In this document: piece after piece, positions 1 through 6,950 of the stretch
Layout: every line of letters begins with the position of its first letter
How positions within the stretch are numbered: position 1 is the first letter of the stretch
From: Acidimicrobiia bacterium
GTDB lineage: Bacteria > Actinomycetota > Acidimicrobiia > Acidimicrobiales > JACDCH01
Length of the DNA: 14,570 nt
Assembly (NCBI GenBank): GCA_013694495.1
Contig: JACDCH010000119.1
Coordinates: 1-14,570 of the forward strand
Direction of reading: 5' to 3'
The notes under the pieces: generated by a model
What the model saw: the letters and a program-made list of their open reading frames with translations, nothing else
Databases searched by the model: none
What the model was told of the DNA's origin: nothing
Translations under genes and position numbers: made by a program

Positions 1-1061
1 GCGCCGCTCGCCCCGAACCAGTCGGCGTCGCCCAGCCGGTTGCCGTCGCGGTGGCGGGCGGCCAGCGCGACGTGGGCGGCCGGACGGCCCCGCCGCCGCT
101 CGCTGCGGTCCATGACGTCGTCGTGGAGCAGGGCGAACGTGTGGAGGAGCTCGAGCGCAGCCGCCGGGCCCATGACGGCCTCGTCGGCATCGCCGCCCGC
201 AGCTCGGTGCCCCCAGTGGACGAAGGCCGGGCGCAGGAGCTTGCCGCCCGCCTCGACCAGGAGCCGCACCTCGTCGGCCACCTCACCCAGCCCAACGTCG
301 ACGGCGACGAGGGCGGCCACCTTGTCGGCCAGGAAGCGGGACAGCACGGCGCGCACCGGCGCGGCGACCGGGTCGAGGGCGTTCCCGTTGGTGCGGGCCC
401 GCAGGGGGCCGGCGGCGAGGGGCCGGCCCAGCCCGACGGGCAGATCGAGCATGGTCGCCGCCGGTCCCTCGGGCCAGGACCACGGCGACGGGGACAGGGC
501 CGCGAGCTCGGCCACCTGGGCCACCGACCACGGGCTCAGCGAGGCGGGCTCGGCCGCGGCCCGGCGCACGAGCTCCTCCCAGGGAACCCACCGGTGGTCG
601 GCGACCTCGGCGGCGTCGGGCCGCAGCGGCTCGTCGTCGATCTCGACCACGACGACCGGGCAGAGCTCGTGCTCGACGGTGCCGCCGGCCATCACAGCGC
701 GGTAGGCGAAGTCGCCGACGGCGAGGGCCAGCCGAACGGGGCGGGCGCCGAGCTCCTCGCCGAGGCGCCGGGTCACGGCCTCGCGGAACGACTCGCCCAG
801 CTGGGGGTGGCCGCAGCAGGCGTTCGTCCACACCCCGGGCCACGTGGGCTTGTGGTGGGCCCGCTGCGTGAGCAGGACCTGGCCGTCGGCCCGCACGACG
901 TGGCAGGAGAACGCGAGGTGCAGCGGCGTGGTCGACGAGTGGGCGTCGGGCTTGGGAATCGTGGCCGACGGGCAGCCTCGCTCGTCGACGAGCACGACGT
1001 GCTCGACCCCTCCCAGCTCCTTCCCCTCCTCGACTCGCGTTCGGGTGGCGCTGGTCGTCAT
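1..1061 (-). CDS. Type I isopentenyl-diphosphate isomerase fused to isoprenyl diphosphate synthase (3' end outside window)
   Basis: One uninterrupted frame of 353 codons runs from ATG 1061 off the left edge. Residues 1-184 are a complete Nudix-type IPP isomerase (IPP to DMAPP): TNACCGHPQLGES at 79-91 supplies the catalytic Cys (C83) and metal-binding His (H85), VEHELCP at 129-135 supplies the Glu-x-Glu pair (E130, E132), and SPWSVAQ at 176-182 matches the usual C-terminal motif. After a linker, residues from about 204 begin an all-trans polyprenyl synthase: GGKLLRP (272-278), then the first aspartate-rich motif DDVMD (314-318) followed by RRGRPA. The second aspartate-rich motif lies outside the window. 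The protein would make DMAPP and condense it with IPP, probably to GPP, FPP or GGPP. An in-frame ATG at 452 (residue 204) could permit separate translation of the synthase, but its Shine-Dalgarno is poor. The gene is divergent from a MerR regulator 39 bp away. Domain calls are firm; chain length of the product is unknown. Confidence 0.9.
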   Translation of the reverse strand, partial: MTTSATRTRVEEGKELGGVEHVVLVDERGCPSATIPKPDAHSSTTPLHLAFSCHVVRADGQVLLTQRAHHKPTWPGVWTNACCGHPQLGESFREAVTRRLGEELGARPVRLALAVGDFAYRAVMAGGTVEHELCPVVVVEIDDEPLRPDAAEVADHRWVPWEELVRRAAAEPASLSPWSVAQVAELAALSPSPWSWPEGPAATMLDLPVGLGRPLAAGPLRARTNGNALDPVAAPVRAVLSRFLADKVAALVAVDVGLGEVADEVRLLVEAGGKLLRPAFVHWGHRAAGGDADEAVMGPAAALELLHTFALLHDDVMDRSERRRGRPAAHVALAARHRDGNRLGDADWFGASG

Positions 1062-1068
1062 CGGCAGG

Positions 1069-1096
1069 ATGCTACAGGTCGTTCAGTTAACCTCAA
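1069..1096 (-). promoter_or_regulatory. Candidate promoter of the isomerase-synthase gene, possibly leaderless
   Basis: On the minus strand, TTGAGG (1096-1091) is followed after 16 bp by TAGCAT (1074-1069), a reasonable -35/-10 pair. Only 7 bp separate the -10 from the ATG at 1061, so transcription would begin at or next to the start codon and give a leaderless mRNA, which is common in actinobacteria. No Shine-Dalgarno is visible before the ATG, which agrees. The assignment rests on sequence match only. Confidence 0.35.
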
Positions 1097-1097
1097 C
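1081..1097. promoter_or_regulatory. Imperfect dyad, candidate MerR-type operator
   Basis: GTTCAGTTAACCTCAAC in the 39-bp divergent gap has dyad symmetry of the form GTTnAGnTnAnCTnAAC centred on position 1089 (12 of 17 positions symmetric). It overlaps the candidate -35 of the leftward gene and lies just before the regulator start. Its position suits autoregulation and control of the divergent isoprenoid gene by the adjacent MerR protein. This is inference: no consensus for this regulator is known to me. Confidence 0.4.
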
Positions 1098-1100
1098 AGC

Positions 1101-1934
1101 ATGTCGAGCACGCCGGAGCAGGGCCTCACCATCAGCGCGGTGGCGGCCCGCACCGGCGTGAGCGTCGCCGTGCTCCGGGCCTGGGAGCGGCGCCACGGCT
1201 TCCCGGCCCCCGACCGGCTCGACGGCGGGCACCGGCGGTACTCCGAAGCCGAGGTGGAGCGGATCCGGCGGGTCGTGGCCGAGCGCGACGCCGGCCGGTC
1301 GCTGGAGGCGGCCATCGCCCGTCTGCCCCCGCAACGATCGGGCGGCGGCACCGAAGGCACGCTGTTCGCCGGCCTCCGTCGCCTGCGCCCGGACCTCGAG
1401 GTGCAGGTGCTCACCCGCCGGGCGATGCTGGCGGTCAGCCGCGCCATCGAGGACGAGTGTTGCGCCCGGGCCGACCGCCCCCACCTCGTGGCCGCGTTCC
1501 AGCGGGCCGACGAGTACCGCCGGTCCCGCCGGCGGTGGGACGAGTTGAGCCGGACCGCGGCGTCCACCATCGTCTTCGCCGACTTCGACCGCACCCGGAC
1601 CGCCGCGTCCGGGGTGGTCGAGGTCGCCCTCGCCGAGGCCGCGCCGCAGCGGCGGGAGTGGTCGGTGGTCTGCGACGCCGAGGCGTCCGCCGCCGTGCTG
1701 GCCGGCTGGGAGCGCCCGGACGGTCGTTTCGAGGCGCTGTGGAGCGTCGAGGAGCAGGTCGTCCGCCACGCCAGCGAGGCGGCCCGGGCTCTGGCCCGTC
1801 GCGGCGGCATGACGTCCGAGTTGGCGCCGCTCCATCCCCTGCGCCCTGCCCTCGACTCGGCGCGACGAGCGACGGCCGTGGCCAACCGGGTCGTCGCCTA
1901 CCTCGACCGGGCCTGGGCCCCGGGCGCCCGCTGA
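1101..1934 (+). CDS. MerR-family transcriptional regulator with probable DICT sensory domain
   Basis: 277 aa from ATG 1101. The N-terminus (about residues 9-75) is a MerR winged helix-turn-helix: TISAVAARTGVSVAVLRAWERRHGF, then GGHRRYSEAEVERI. The remainder (about 85-215) resembles a DICT domain, a sensor module often attached to MerR-type DNA-binding domains in actinobacteria; IVFADFDRTR (157-166) and the strand-like WSVVCDAEASAAVLAGWE are typical in style. The protein is expected to be cytoplasmic and dimeric, binding DNA through the N-terminus and sensing an unknown signal through the C-terminus. The frame is open much further upstream, but that part overlaps the divergent isomerase gene antisense, so ATG 1101 is chosen. 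The divergent arrangement suggests control of the isoprenoid gene, as with other MerR-type regulators beside carotenoid genes. MerR call strong, DICT call moderate, target inferred. Confidence 0.85.
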   Translation: MSSTPEQGLTISAVAARTGVSVAVLRAWERRHGFPAPDRLDGGHRRYSEAEVERIRRVVAERDAGRSLEAAIARLPPQRSGGGTEGTLFAGLRRLRPDLEVQVLTRRAMLAVSRAIEDECCARADRPHLVAAFQRADEYRRSRRRWDELSRTAASTIVFADFDRTRTAASGVVEVALAEAAPQRREWSVVCDAEASAAVLAGWERPDGRFEALWSVEEQVVRHASEAARALARRGGMTSELAPLHPLRPALDSARRATAVANRVVAYLDRAWAPGAR

Positions 1935-1960
1935 TCACGCCGCCGAGGGTGCGCGATCAG
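1931..1960. terminator. Possible bidirectional hairpin between convergent genes
   Basis: CTGATC (1931-1936) and GATCAG (1955-1960) pair exactly. After one mismatch, CGC (1938-1940) pairs with GCG (1951-1953), leaving a 10-nt loop. Both stop codons, of the MerR gene (1932-1934) and of the protease gene (1957-1959), lie inside the stem. There is no U-tract on either side, so terminator function is weakly supported. Confidence 0.25.
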
Positions 1961-2928
1961 AGCGTGACGGGCGAGGCGATGTCGAACAGCAGCGCCGAGG
2001 CGCCCAGGGCGATCACCAGCACGAACGTGAGCGCCGTGACCGCCGCCACCACCCGGTTCGTGACGTCGATCCGCAGCGCCGGCCGCCGCAGCACCTTGGC
2101 CACCGCCGCCTCGACGCCGACGATGGCGGCGTGGCCACCGTCGAGCGGCGGCAGCGGCAGGGAGTTCATGACCCCGAGCCCGATCGAGGCGATGGCCATG
2201 AGCCGGATGAGCGGGCCGGGCCCGTGGGCGGCGAGGTCGGTGGAGATCTGGGCGACACCGATGGGCGACAGGAACCGCGACGGCACCTCGCCGGCGGTGC
2301 TCGGGTCGACGATGGCCGAGCCGTAGCCGCCCAGGTCGCCGAGCACGGCGCCGAGCCCCTGGACGGTGGTCACGGCGACGGTGCTGGTCCACTGCCACGC
2401 CTCGGCGATGGCTTCCGGCGCCGAGCGGCCCCCCTCGACCACCGACGCGACCACCAGCAGCAGGAAGCCGAAGGCGACGTTGAAGATCGGTCCGGCGGCC
2501 ACGACCGCCAGGCGGGCCCGGCGGCTGGCGGCGCGGTAGGTCGACGATTCGAGCTCGGCGACGACGACCTCGCGCCGGCTCATCCCGACCACCTTCACGT
2601 AGCCGCCGGCGGGGATCACCTTGAGGCCGACGCGGAGCCCTTCACGGGTCCGCCACGCCAGCACCACCGGCCCGAACCCGGCGAAGTACTCCTCGACCGC
2701 GATCCCGCAGCGGCGGGCGACCGCGAGATGACCACCCTCGTGGATCAGCACCAGGATGGTGAGGCCGATGAGCACGGCGAGGCCCGCCGGCGACAGTGCG
2801 GCCAGGACGCCGATCCCGACGACGTACGCCGCCCCCGCCACCCAGCCGACCTCGACCTGGCGGCCGACGCGTACCACGGCCGCGGCCCGTTCCATCGATC
2901 GGGGCTCCGTGTGCACCGTGGCGGTCAT
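1957..2928 (-). CDS. Site-2 protease family membrane metalloprotease (RseP/Rip1-like, PDZ-less)
   Basis: 323 aa from ATG 2928, preceded by GAAGGG six bases upstream. It is an intramembrane zinc metalloprotease of the S2P (M50) class. HEGGH at 63-67 is the HExxH zinc/catalytic motif at the end of the first hydrophobic segment (about 33-62), followed by FAGFGP and an AGGYVK loop. GPIFN (146-150) opens the second segment, and NSLPLPPLDGGH (255-266) carries the third zinc ligand, D263. A last hydrophobic segment spans about 293-316. Family members cleave membrane-anchored substrates such as anti-sigma factors. Only about 105 residues separate GPIFN from NSLPLPP and I see no PDZ domain in them, so the protein is shorter than Rip1 (about 400 aa) or E. 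coli RseP (about 450 aa). It is divergent from the serine hydrolase and convergent with the MerR gene. The substrate is unknown, and no anti-sigma gene is adjacent. Confidence 0.88.
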   Translation of the reverse strand: MTATVHTEPRSMERAAAVVRVGRQVEVGWVAGAAYVVGIGVLAALSPAGLAVLIGLTILVLIHEGGHLAVARRCGIAVEEYFAGFGPVVLAWRTREGLRVGLKVIPAGGYVKVVGMSRREVVVAELESSTYRAASRRARLAVVAAGPIFNVAFGFLLLVVASVVEGGRSAPEAIAEAWQWTSTVAVTTVQGLGAVLGDLGGYGSAIVDPSTAGEVPSRFLSPIGVAQISTDLAAHGPGPLIRLMAIASIGLGVMNSLPLPPLDGGHAAIVGVEAAVAKVLRRPALRIDVTNRVVAAVTALTFVLVIALGASALLFDIASPVTL

Positions 2929-2968
2929 CGTCAGCCCTTCGCTTCTCCGGGGGCACGCCCGCGCCCGC

Positions 2969-3006
2969 TAGGTCGTATGGCCTATGAACATAGGCCATAC
3001 GACCTA
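2969..3006. repeat. Perfect inverted repeat, 18-bp arms, between divergent genes
   Basis: The left arm TAGGTCGTATGGCCTATG (2969-2986) is exactly complementary to the right arm (2989-3006), with only AA between them. The arms are about 50% GC in a region well above 70%. The element sits between two divergent genes, 59 bp from the protease start and 64 bp from the chosen hydrolase start (measured from its centre), so it is not a normal terminator. It could be a shared operator, a cruciform-forming or RNA hairpin element in either 5' UTR, or a small dispersed palindromic repeat. Confidence 0.9.
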
Positions 3007-3051
3007 CTTCGCCGGGCGCGGCGCGATCCCCTGCCCTTCAGGTCTCGTACG

Positions 3052-4350
3052 GTGCCCGCCGTGCTCCGCCTCCGCTTCCCGATCATCCCCCGGTTGCCGC
3101 TGGTCCCTGACGTGCTGCACCGCTGCGAGGTGCCGCGCGACCTCGCCTCCGTGACCACGAGAGGCGCCGAGGTCGATCCGGCGGCGGTCGGGCTGTCCAG
3201 CGAGGACGTCGAGGCGATCTGGCGCTCCGTCACGAACCTGTACCGCTCGGGCATCCACCCGGCGATCTCGGTCTGCCTTCGCCGCCACGGCCAGGTGGTG
3301 CTCGACCGGGCCATCGGCCACAGCCACGGCAACGGCCCCGCCGCCCGACCGGGCGAGGCCCGGCGCCTGGCCACTCCCGACACGCCGTTCGTCCTCTACT
3401 CGGCGACGAAGGCGGTCACCGCCATGGTCGTGCACCTGCTCGACCAGCGCGGTGAGCTGCACATCGGCGACCGGGTGTGCGACTACATCCCTGCGTTCGG
3501 GGCGGGCGGCAAGGACGCCATCACCATCGGCCACGTGCTGTCGCACCGGGCCGGCGTGCCGTCGGTGCCGAAGGAGGCGATGGACCTCGACAACCTCGGC
3601 GACCGCGAGCTGATCGTCCGGCTCCTCTCGGACGCCAAGCTGACCAGTCGACCCGGCCGCTCGCTCGCCTACCACGCGGTGTCGGGCGGCTTCATCCTGG
3701 GCGAGGTCGTCCAGCGGGTCACCGGTCGGTCGATCGCCGACGTCCTGCGCTCGGACATCCTCGACCCGCTCGGCTTCCGCTGGATGGGCTACGGCGTCGG
3801 CCCCCAGGACCTCGACCAGGTGGCCACCGACCATGCCACCGGGTTCCCCGTGGTGCCCCCGATCTCCTGGTTGATGGAGCGGGCGCTCGGGATGCCCTTC
3901 GACAAGGTGGTCGACGCCGGCAACGACCCCCGCCTGCGCACCGGCGTGATCCCGGCCGGCAACGGCGTGGCCACGGCCAACGAGCTGTCCCGGTTCTACG
4001 AGCTCCTGCGCTGCAACGGCGAACTCGACGGGGTCCGCATCTTCGAGCCCCGCACCATCCGCCGGTCGATCACCGAGCAGAGCTACCACGAGATCGACCT
4101 GACGCTCGGGCTGCCGCAGCGCTTCAGCCTCGGCTTCATGCTCGGCAGCAAGGTGCTCAGCCTCTTCGGCCCCGACACCGAGTCCGCCTTCGGCCACCTG
4201 GGCTTCACCAACATCATCGGCTGGGCCGACCCCGATCGCGCCCTCTCCGGCGCCGTGCTCACGAGCGGCAAGCCCGTGCTCTACCCCGAGGTGTTCGTCC
4301 TGCTCGGCCTGATGCGCACCATCGGCAAGCGCTGCCCCAAGGTGGCCTGA
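3052..4350 (+). CDS. Serine hydrolase, beta-lactamase / class C-like esterase family
   Basis: 432 aa if started at GTG 3052 (AGG nine bases upstream). GTG 3061 or ATG 2977, the latter inside the inverted repeat, are alternatives, and the frame stays open further upstream over the antisense of the protease gene. The fold is that of class C beta-lactamase / EstB-type esterases and peptidases. LYSATKAVTAMV (115-126) holds the nucleophile S117 and K120 of the SxxK motif. YHAVSGGFILGEVV (207-220) takes the place of the usual YxN motif, with Tyr kept and Asn replaced by Ala. GHLG (381-384) matches the HxG motif. The consensus features VLSHRAGVP and ILDPLGF are also present. There is no signal peptide or clear membrane anchor, so it is probably a cytoplasmic or peripheral esterase acting on an unknown ester; mycobacterial LipE/LipL proteins are of this type. 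True beta-lactam resistance is not implied. Confidence 0.87.
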   Translation: MPAVLRLRFPIIPRLPLVPDVLHRCEVPRDLASVTTRGAEVDPAAVGLSSEDVEAIWRSVTNLYRSGIHPAISVCLRRHGQVVLDRAIGHSHGNGPAARPGEARRLATPDTPFVLYSATKAVTAMVVHLLDQRGELHIGDRVCDYIPAFGAGGKDAITIGHVLSHRAGVPSVPKEAMDLDNLGDRELIVRLLSDAKLTSRPGRSLAYHAVSGGFILGEVVQRVTGRSIADVLRSDILDPLGFRWMGYGVGPQDLDQVATDHATGFPVVPPISWLMERALGMPFDKVVDAGNDPRLRTGVIPAGNGVATANELSRFYELLRCNGELDGVRIFEPRTIRRSITEQSYHEIDLTLGLPQRFSLGFMLGSKVLSLFGPDTESAFGHLGFTNIIGWADPDRALSGAVLTSGKPVLYPEVFVLLGLMRTIGKRCPKVA

Positions 4351-4364
4351 GCCGGCCGGCCGGC
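4351..4364. repeat. Self-complementary GCCGGC tract after the hydrolase gene
   Basis: GCCGGCCGGCCGGC begins directly after the hydrolase stop codon, in the 69-bp gap between two convergent genes. It could fold as an RNA hairpin and assist termination, but it has no U-tract, and such sequences arise easily in very GC-rich DNA. Confidence 0.2.
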
Positions 4365-4419
4365 GCCGAGGATTGCCCGATCGGACGCCCGCCAAGAGGT
4401 CGGCGCTGCGCTGAGCGGG

Positions 4420-5286
4420 TCAGCAGCGGTAGACGCGCTCGGCGGTGGCGGCGAAGAGGGCGTGGCGGGCGGGCTCGTCGAGGCCGGCGGTGACCGTGGC
4501 GTAGGCGGTGAAGAGCTCGTCGAGGGTGCCGTGCAGGCCGTCGACGGGGAAGTTGCTGGCGAACATGCAGCGGTCGGGGCCGAAGGCGTCGATGGCGAAC
4601 TCGAGCCACGGGGCGAACGCCGCCGCGTCCATCGAGCCGAGCGGCATGGCGAGGCCGGACAGCTTGCAGACCACGTTCTCCCCCACCGTTGCGAGCGCCG
4701 CCATGCCGGACCGCCAGAGCGCGAGCTCCTCGGGCGAGTCCGATCGGGGCCAGCCGGTGTGCTCCACCACCACGACGAGGTCGTCGAACGCCTCGAGCCC
4801 GGCGGCGGCGGCGTGGAGCTGGTCGGGGTGAGCCATGAGCTCGAAGAGCAGCCCCCGGTCCCGGAGGGCGGCGAGGACCTCGGCCGACGGGAGCGGGTCG
4901 GCCGACGGGCCCATCGGGCGGACGCCCCGGAAGCGAGTGGCGGTCATCTGCCGGTCGAGCTGGGCGATCGCCTCGTCGGTCGACGCGGAAGGCACGACCC
5001 CGCCGACGATGGCGTCGGGGTGCCCGTCGATGTCGGCCCGCCGGTCGAGCTCGAGCGTCTCCTCCACCGAATTCGGGCCCGTCGCCGCCGCCACGTTCAC
5101 GAGCTTCTCCACGTTCCATCCCGCTGACTCCGCCATGTACGTCGGCACGTCGAAGCGACGCTTCATGCCGGTCACGTCGCCCATGCCCAGCTCCGTCCGG
5201 CCCGACAGGTACGGGTACCAGTCGGTCCGGGCCGGGTCCCAGAAGTGGACGTGGGCGTCGACCACGCGCGCCGGTCGTGGCGTCAC
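4420..5286 (-). CDS. Amidohydrolase-2 family metal-dependent hydrolase, lactonase-like
   Basis: 288 aa from GTG 5286. It is a TIM-barrel amidohydrolase_2 protein of the group that includes 2-pyrone-4,6-dicarboxylate lactonase and sugar-lactone hydrolases. Visible signatures are VDAHVHFWDP (9-18) with the HxH metal motif H12/H14, FRGVRP (119-124), LMAHP (150-154), VVEHTGWP (173-180), VCKLSGL (206-212) and FASNFPVD (242-249) near the C-terminus. The length is normal for the family. The start GTG overlaps the stop of the upstream SDR gene as GTGA, implying translational coupling; this overlap and the immediate HxH motif fix the start. It is the last gene of the BVMO-SDR-hydrolase operon, where a lactone made by the monooxygenase is a natural substrate. 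The family assignment is firm; lactonase activity is inferred from family and neighbours, since some relatives are decarboxylases. Confidence 0.85.
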   Translation of the reverse strand: MTPRPARVVDAHVHFWDPARTDWYPYLSGRTELGMGDVTGMKRRFDVPTYMAESAGWNVEKLVNVAAATGPNSVEETLELDRRADIDGHPDAIVGGVVPSASTDEAIAQLDRQMTATRFRGVRPMGPSADPLPSAEVLAALRDRGLLFELMAHPDQLHAAAAGLEAFDDLVVVVEHTGWPRSDSPEELALWRSGMAALATVGENVVCKLSGLAMPLGSMDAAAFAPWLEFAIDAFGPDRCMFASNFPVDGLHGTLDELFTAYATVTAGLDEPARHALFAATAERVYRC

Positions 5287-6950
5287 GACGGCTCCTCCGG
5301 GGCGGCGCCGACGACCTCGCGCAGGATCGTGTCGAACCAGCCCGGCACACCGGGACCGCCGAGCACGAGGCTCCCCGCAGGGCGCGGGTGGCTGCGCAGA
5401 CCGACCCAGCCGTCGCCGGCGACGAGCTCGGCGCCGGCCAGCGCGGCCGCGTCCTGGTCGCACACCAGGTGCGCCGCGAGGGCGGCGGCGGGACCGAGGG
5501 CAGCTGACCCTTCGAGGCTGATGGCGAAGGCCATGACCCGCTCGTTGGTGGCGCTGCGGCCGGCCCGGGCAAGCTGGGCCGCGGCCTGGGCGCGGCTGCG
5601 GCCGCCGGCGGTGACCGCATCGGTGAGGGTGAGGAGCCGAACGGGCCGATCGGTGGCCGCCGAGTGATCGGCGACGGCCCGCACCCACGCGGCGTCGGCC
5701 AGGATCGAGTCGGCGATGCCGACGTGCTCGACCAGCACCTGTTGCCACGGGGTCGGCGCCGAGCTCGCCGATGGGCTCCCGGTCAGGGCGACGACGACCG
5801 CGTCGAGCGGGCCGGTGTGCTGAAGGGCGGCGGCGAGGGCTCCGGCGGCGCCCTCGAAGCCGGCGGCGCGGCGGTCGACCGTCACGGTGTGGCAGGCCTG
5901 GATCCGTCCGGCGAGGGCCGCACCGACTGCCTCGGCTACTTCGGGCCGATCGGTGACGACGGCACACACCCCCTCGGCCGGTGGGCTGGCGGCACCGGTC
6001 GGCAGCCCTTCGAAGGCCGCCGGGAAGCGCGGGTTGCTCCCGCCCCCGCTGGCCTGGGCGGCCTCGGCGGCCGCGAGCGCAGCGGGCCCGACAACGGCGA
6101 GCAGGTGGGCCAGGTCGGTGCCGGGCTCGGCCTGCACCACCTCGAGGAGCCGGGGCGGGTCGACGACCGCAGCCTCGGATCCGCCGGCGAAGAGCACCTG
6201 CCCTCGGCACCACCCGAACGCCTCGCTCACGAGGTGGGCTCCCAGCGGCCCCAGTTCGTCGGGCTCGGGCATCGAACCGAGGGAGAGACCACCGGTCGAG
6301 GCCGAGCCGGAGCGGCCGCTCGCGGCGGCCCGACCCAGCGCGGCGGTCACCATCCGGGTGACGGCGATCGGCGACATGGCGTTGACGGCCACGCCCGCTG
6401 GCGCCCGGGCGCCGAGCTGCCAGGTCAGCGCAGCCACGGCCCGCTTCGCGCAGCTGTAGGCCCCGGCATCGGCCGCCCGCCAGCCCGACCCCGAGGTGAC
6501 GCCGAGGACCCGCCCCCGGCCCACCGCGGCCATGTGCGGGAGGGCCGCGGCGAGGACGTTGCGATAGCCGTCGAGGTGCACAGCGAGCACGCTGCGCCAG
6601 TCGTCCTCCGTGCCCTTGGCGAAGCCGGTCGGCCGGGTGATGCCGGCGACGTTGACGACGGCGTCGAGCCGGCCGTCCTCGGCAACGATGCGGTCGACCT
6701 CGGCGCGCACGGCGTCGGCATCGGTGACCGATGCCGACGAAGCGCGAGCCTTCCCGCCGGCGGCGACGATGCGTCCCGAGGTGGTCTCCTCCGCCGCCGG
6801 GAGCCGCTCGGTCCCGTCGAGCGACACCAACGGGTCCAAGGTCACGACCGACCACCCGCCGCGTCCCAGCGCCCCGGCGATCGCCGCGCCGATCCCGCCG
6901 CCGCCGCCGGTGACGAGCGCGACGGGCGCTCCCTCCGCGCCTTCGCTCAC
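5283..6950 (-). CDS. Short-chain dehydrogenase/reductase with a degenerate second SDR-like domain
   Basis: 555 aa from GTG 6950, roughly twice the size of a normal SDR. The N-terminal half is a classical NAD(P)-dependent SDR: VTGGGGGIG (13-21) binds the nucleotide, NVAG (100-103) is the NNAG-type strand motif, VTSGSGW carries the catalytic Ser (about 153-155), and YSCAK (165-169) is the YxxxK pair, followed by VAVNAMSPIAVTRM. From about residue 325 a second module follows (VCAVVTDRPEVAEAV, LDAVVVALTGSP, VRLLTLTDAV, GRSRAQAAAQLAR). It tracks SDR secondary structure but lacks both TGxxxGxG and YxxxK, so it is probably structural or a dimerisation partner. The gene overlaps both neighbours by GTGA, the stop of the monooxygenase upstream and the start of the amidohydrolase downstream. 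Likely role: oxidation or reduction of a secondary alcohol/ketone in the same pathway. The direction and substrate are not visible. Confidence 0.85.
   Translation of the reverse strand: MSEGAEGAPVALVTGGGGGIGAAIAGALGRGGWSVVTLDPLVSLDGTERLPAAEETTSGRIVAAGGKARASSASVTDADAVRAEVDRIVAEDGRLDAVVNVAGITRPTGFAKGTEDDWRSVLAVHLDGYRNVLAAALPHMAAVGRGRVLGVTSGSGWRAADAGAYSCAKRAVAALTWQLGARAPAGVAVNAMSPIAVTRMVTAALGRAAASGRSGSASTGGLSLGSMPEPDELGPLGAHLVSEAFGWCRGQVLFAGGSEAAVVDPPRLLEVVQAEPGTDLAHLLAVVGPAALAAAEAAQASGGGSNPRFPAAFEGLPTGAASPPAEGVCAVVTDRPEVAEAVGAALAGRIQACHTVTVDRRAAGFEGAAGALAAALQHTGPLDAVVVALTGSPSASSAPTPWQQVLVEHVGIADSILADAAWVRAVADHSAATDRPVRLLTLTDAVTAGGRSRAQAAAQLARAGRSATNERVMAFAISLEGSAALGPAAALAAHLVCDQDAAALAGAELVAGDGWVGLRSHPRPAGSLVLGGPGVPGWFDTILREVVGAAPEEPS

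Noticed and set aside
51..1100. Long plus-strand open frame upstream of the MerR gene
   Set aside because: It is in frame with MerR but antisense to the well-supported isomerase-synthase, whose motifs are unmistakable. Its translation is low-complexity Gly/Arg/Val-rich with no family features.
2969..3006. The inverted repeat as an intrinsic terminator
   Set aside because: It lies between divergent starts, not after a gene, and neither strand has a following T-tract.
2131..3051. N-terminal extension of the serine hydrolase by up to 300 residues
   Set aside because: It runs antisense through the protease gene and then the inverted repeat. Its composition is shadow-like, and the hydrolase family begins near the chosen GTG.
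4420..6855. 811-aa open frame joining the amidohydrolase frame to the region opposite the SDR
   Set aside because: Only residues after GTG 5286 are protein-like. The upstream part is an Arg-rich frame-shifted shadow of the SDR gene, and the GTGA overlap marks the true start.
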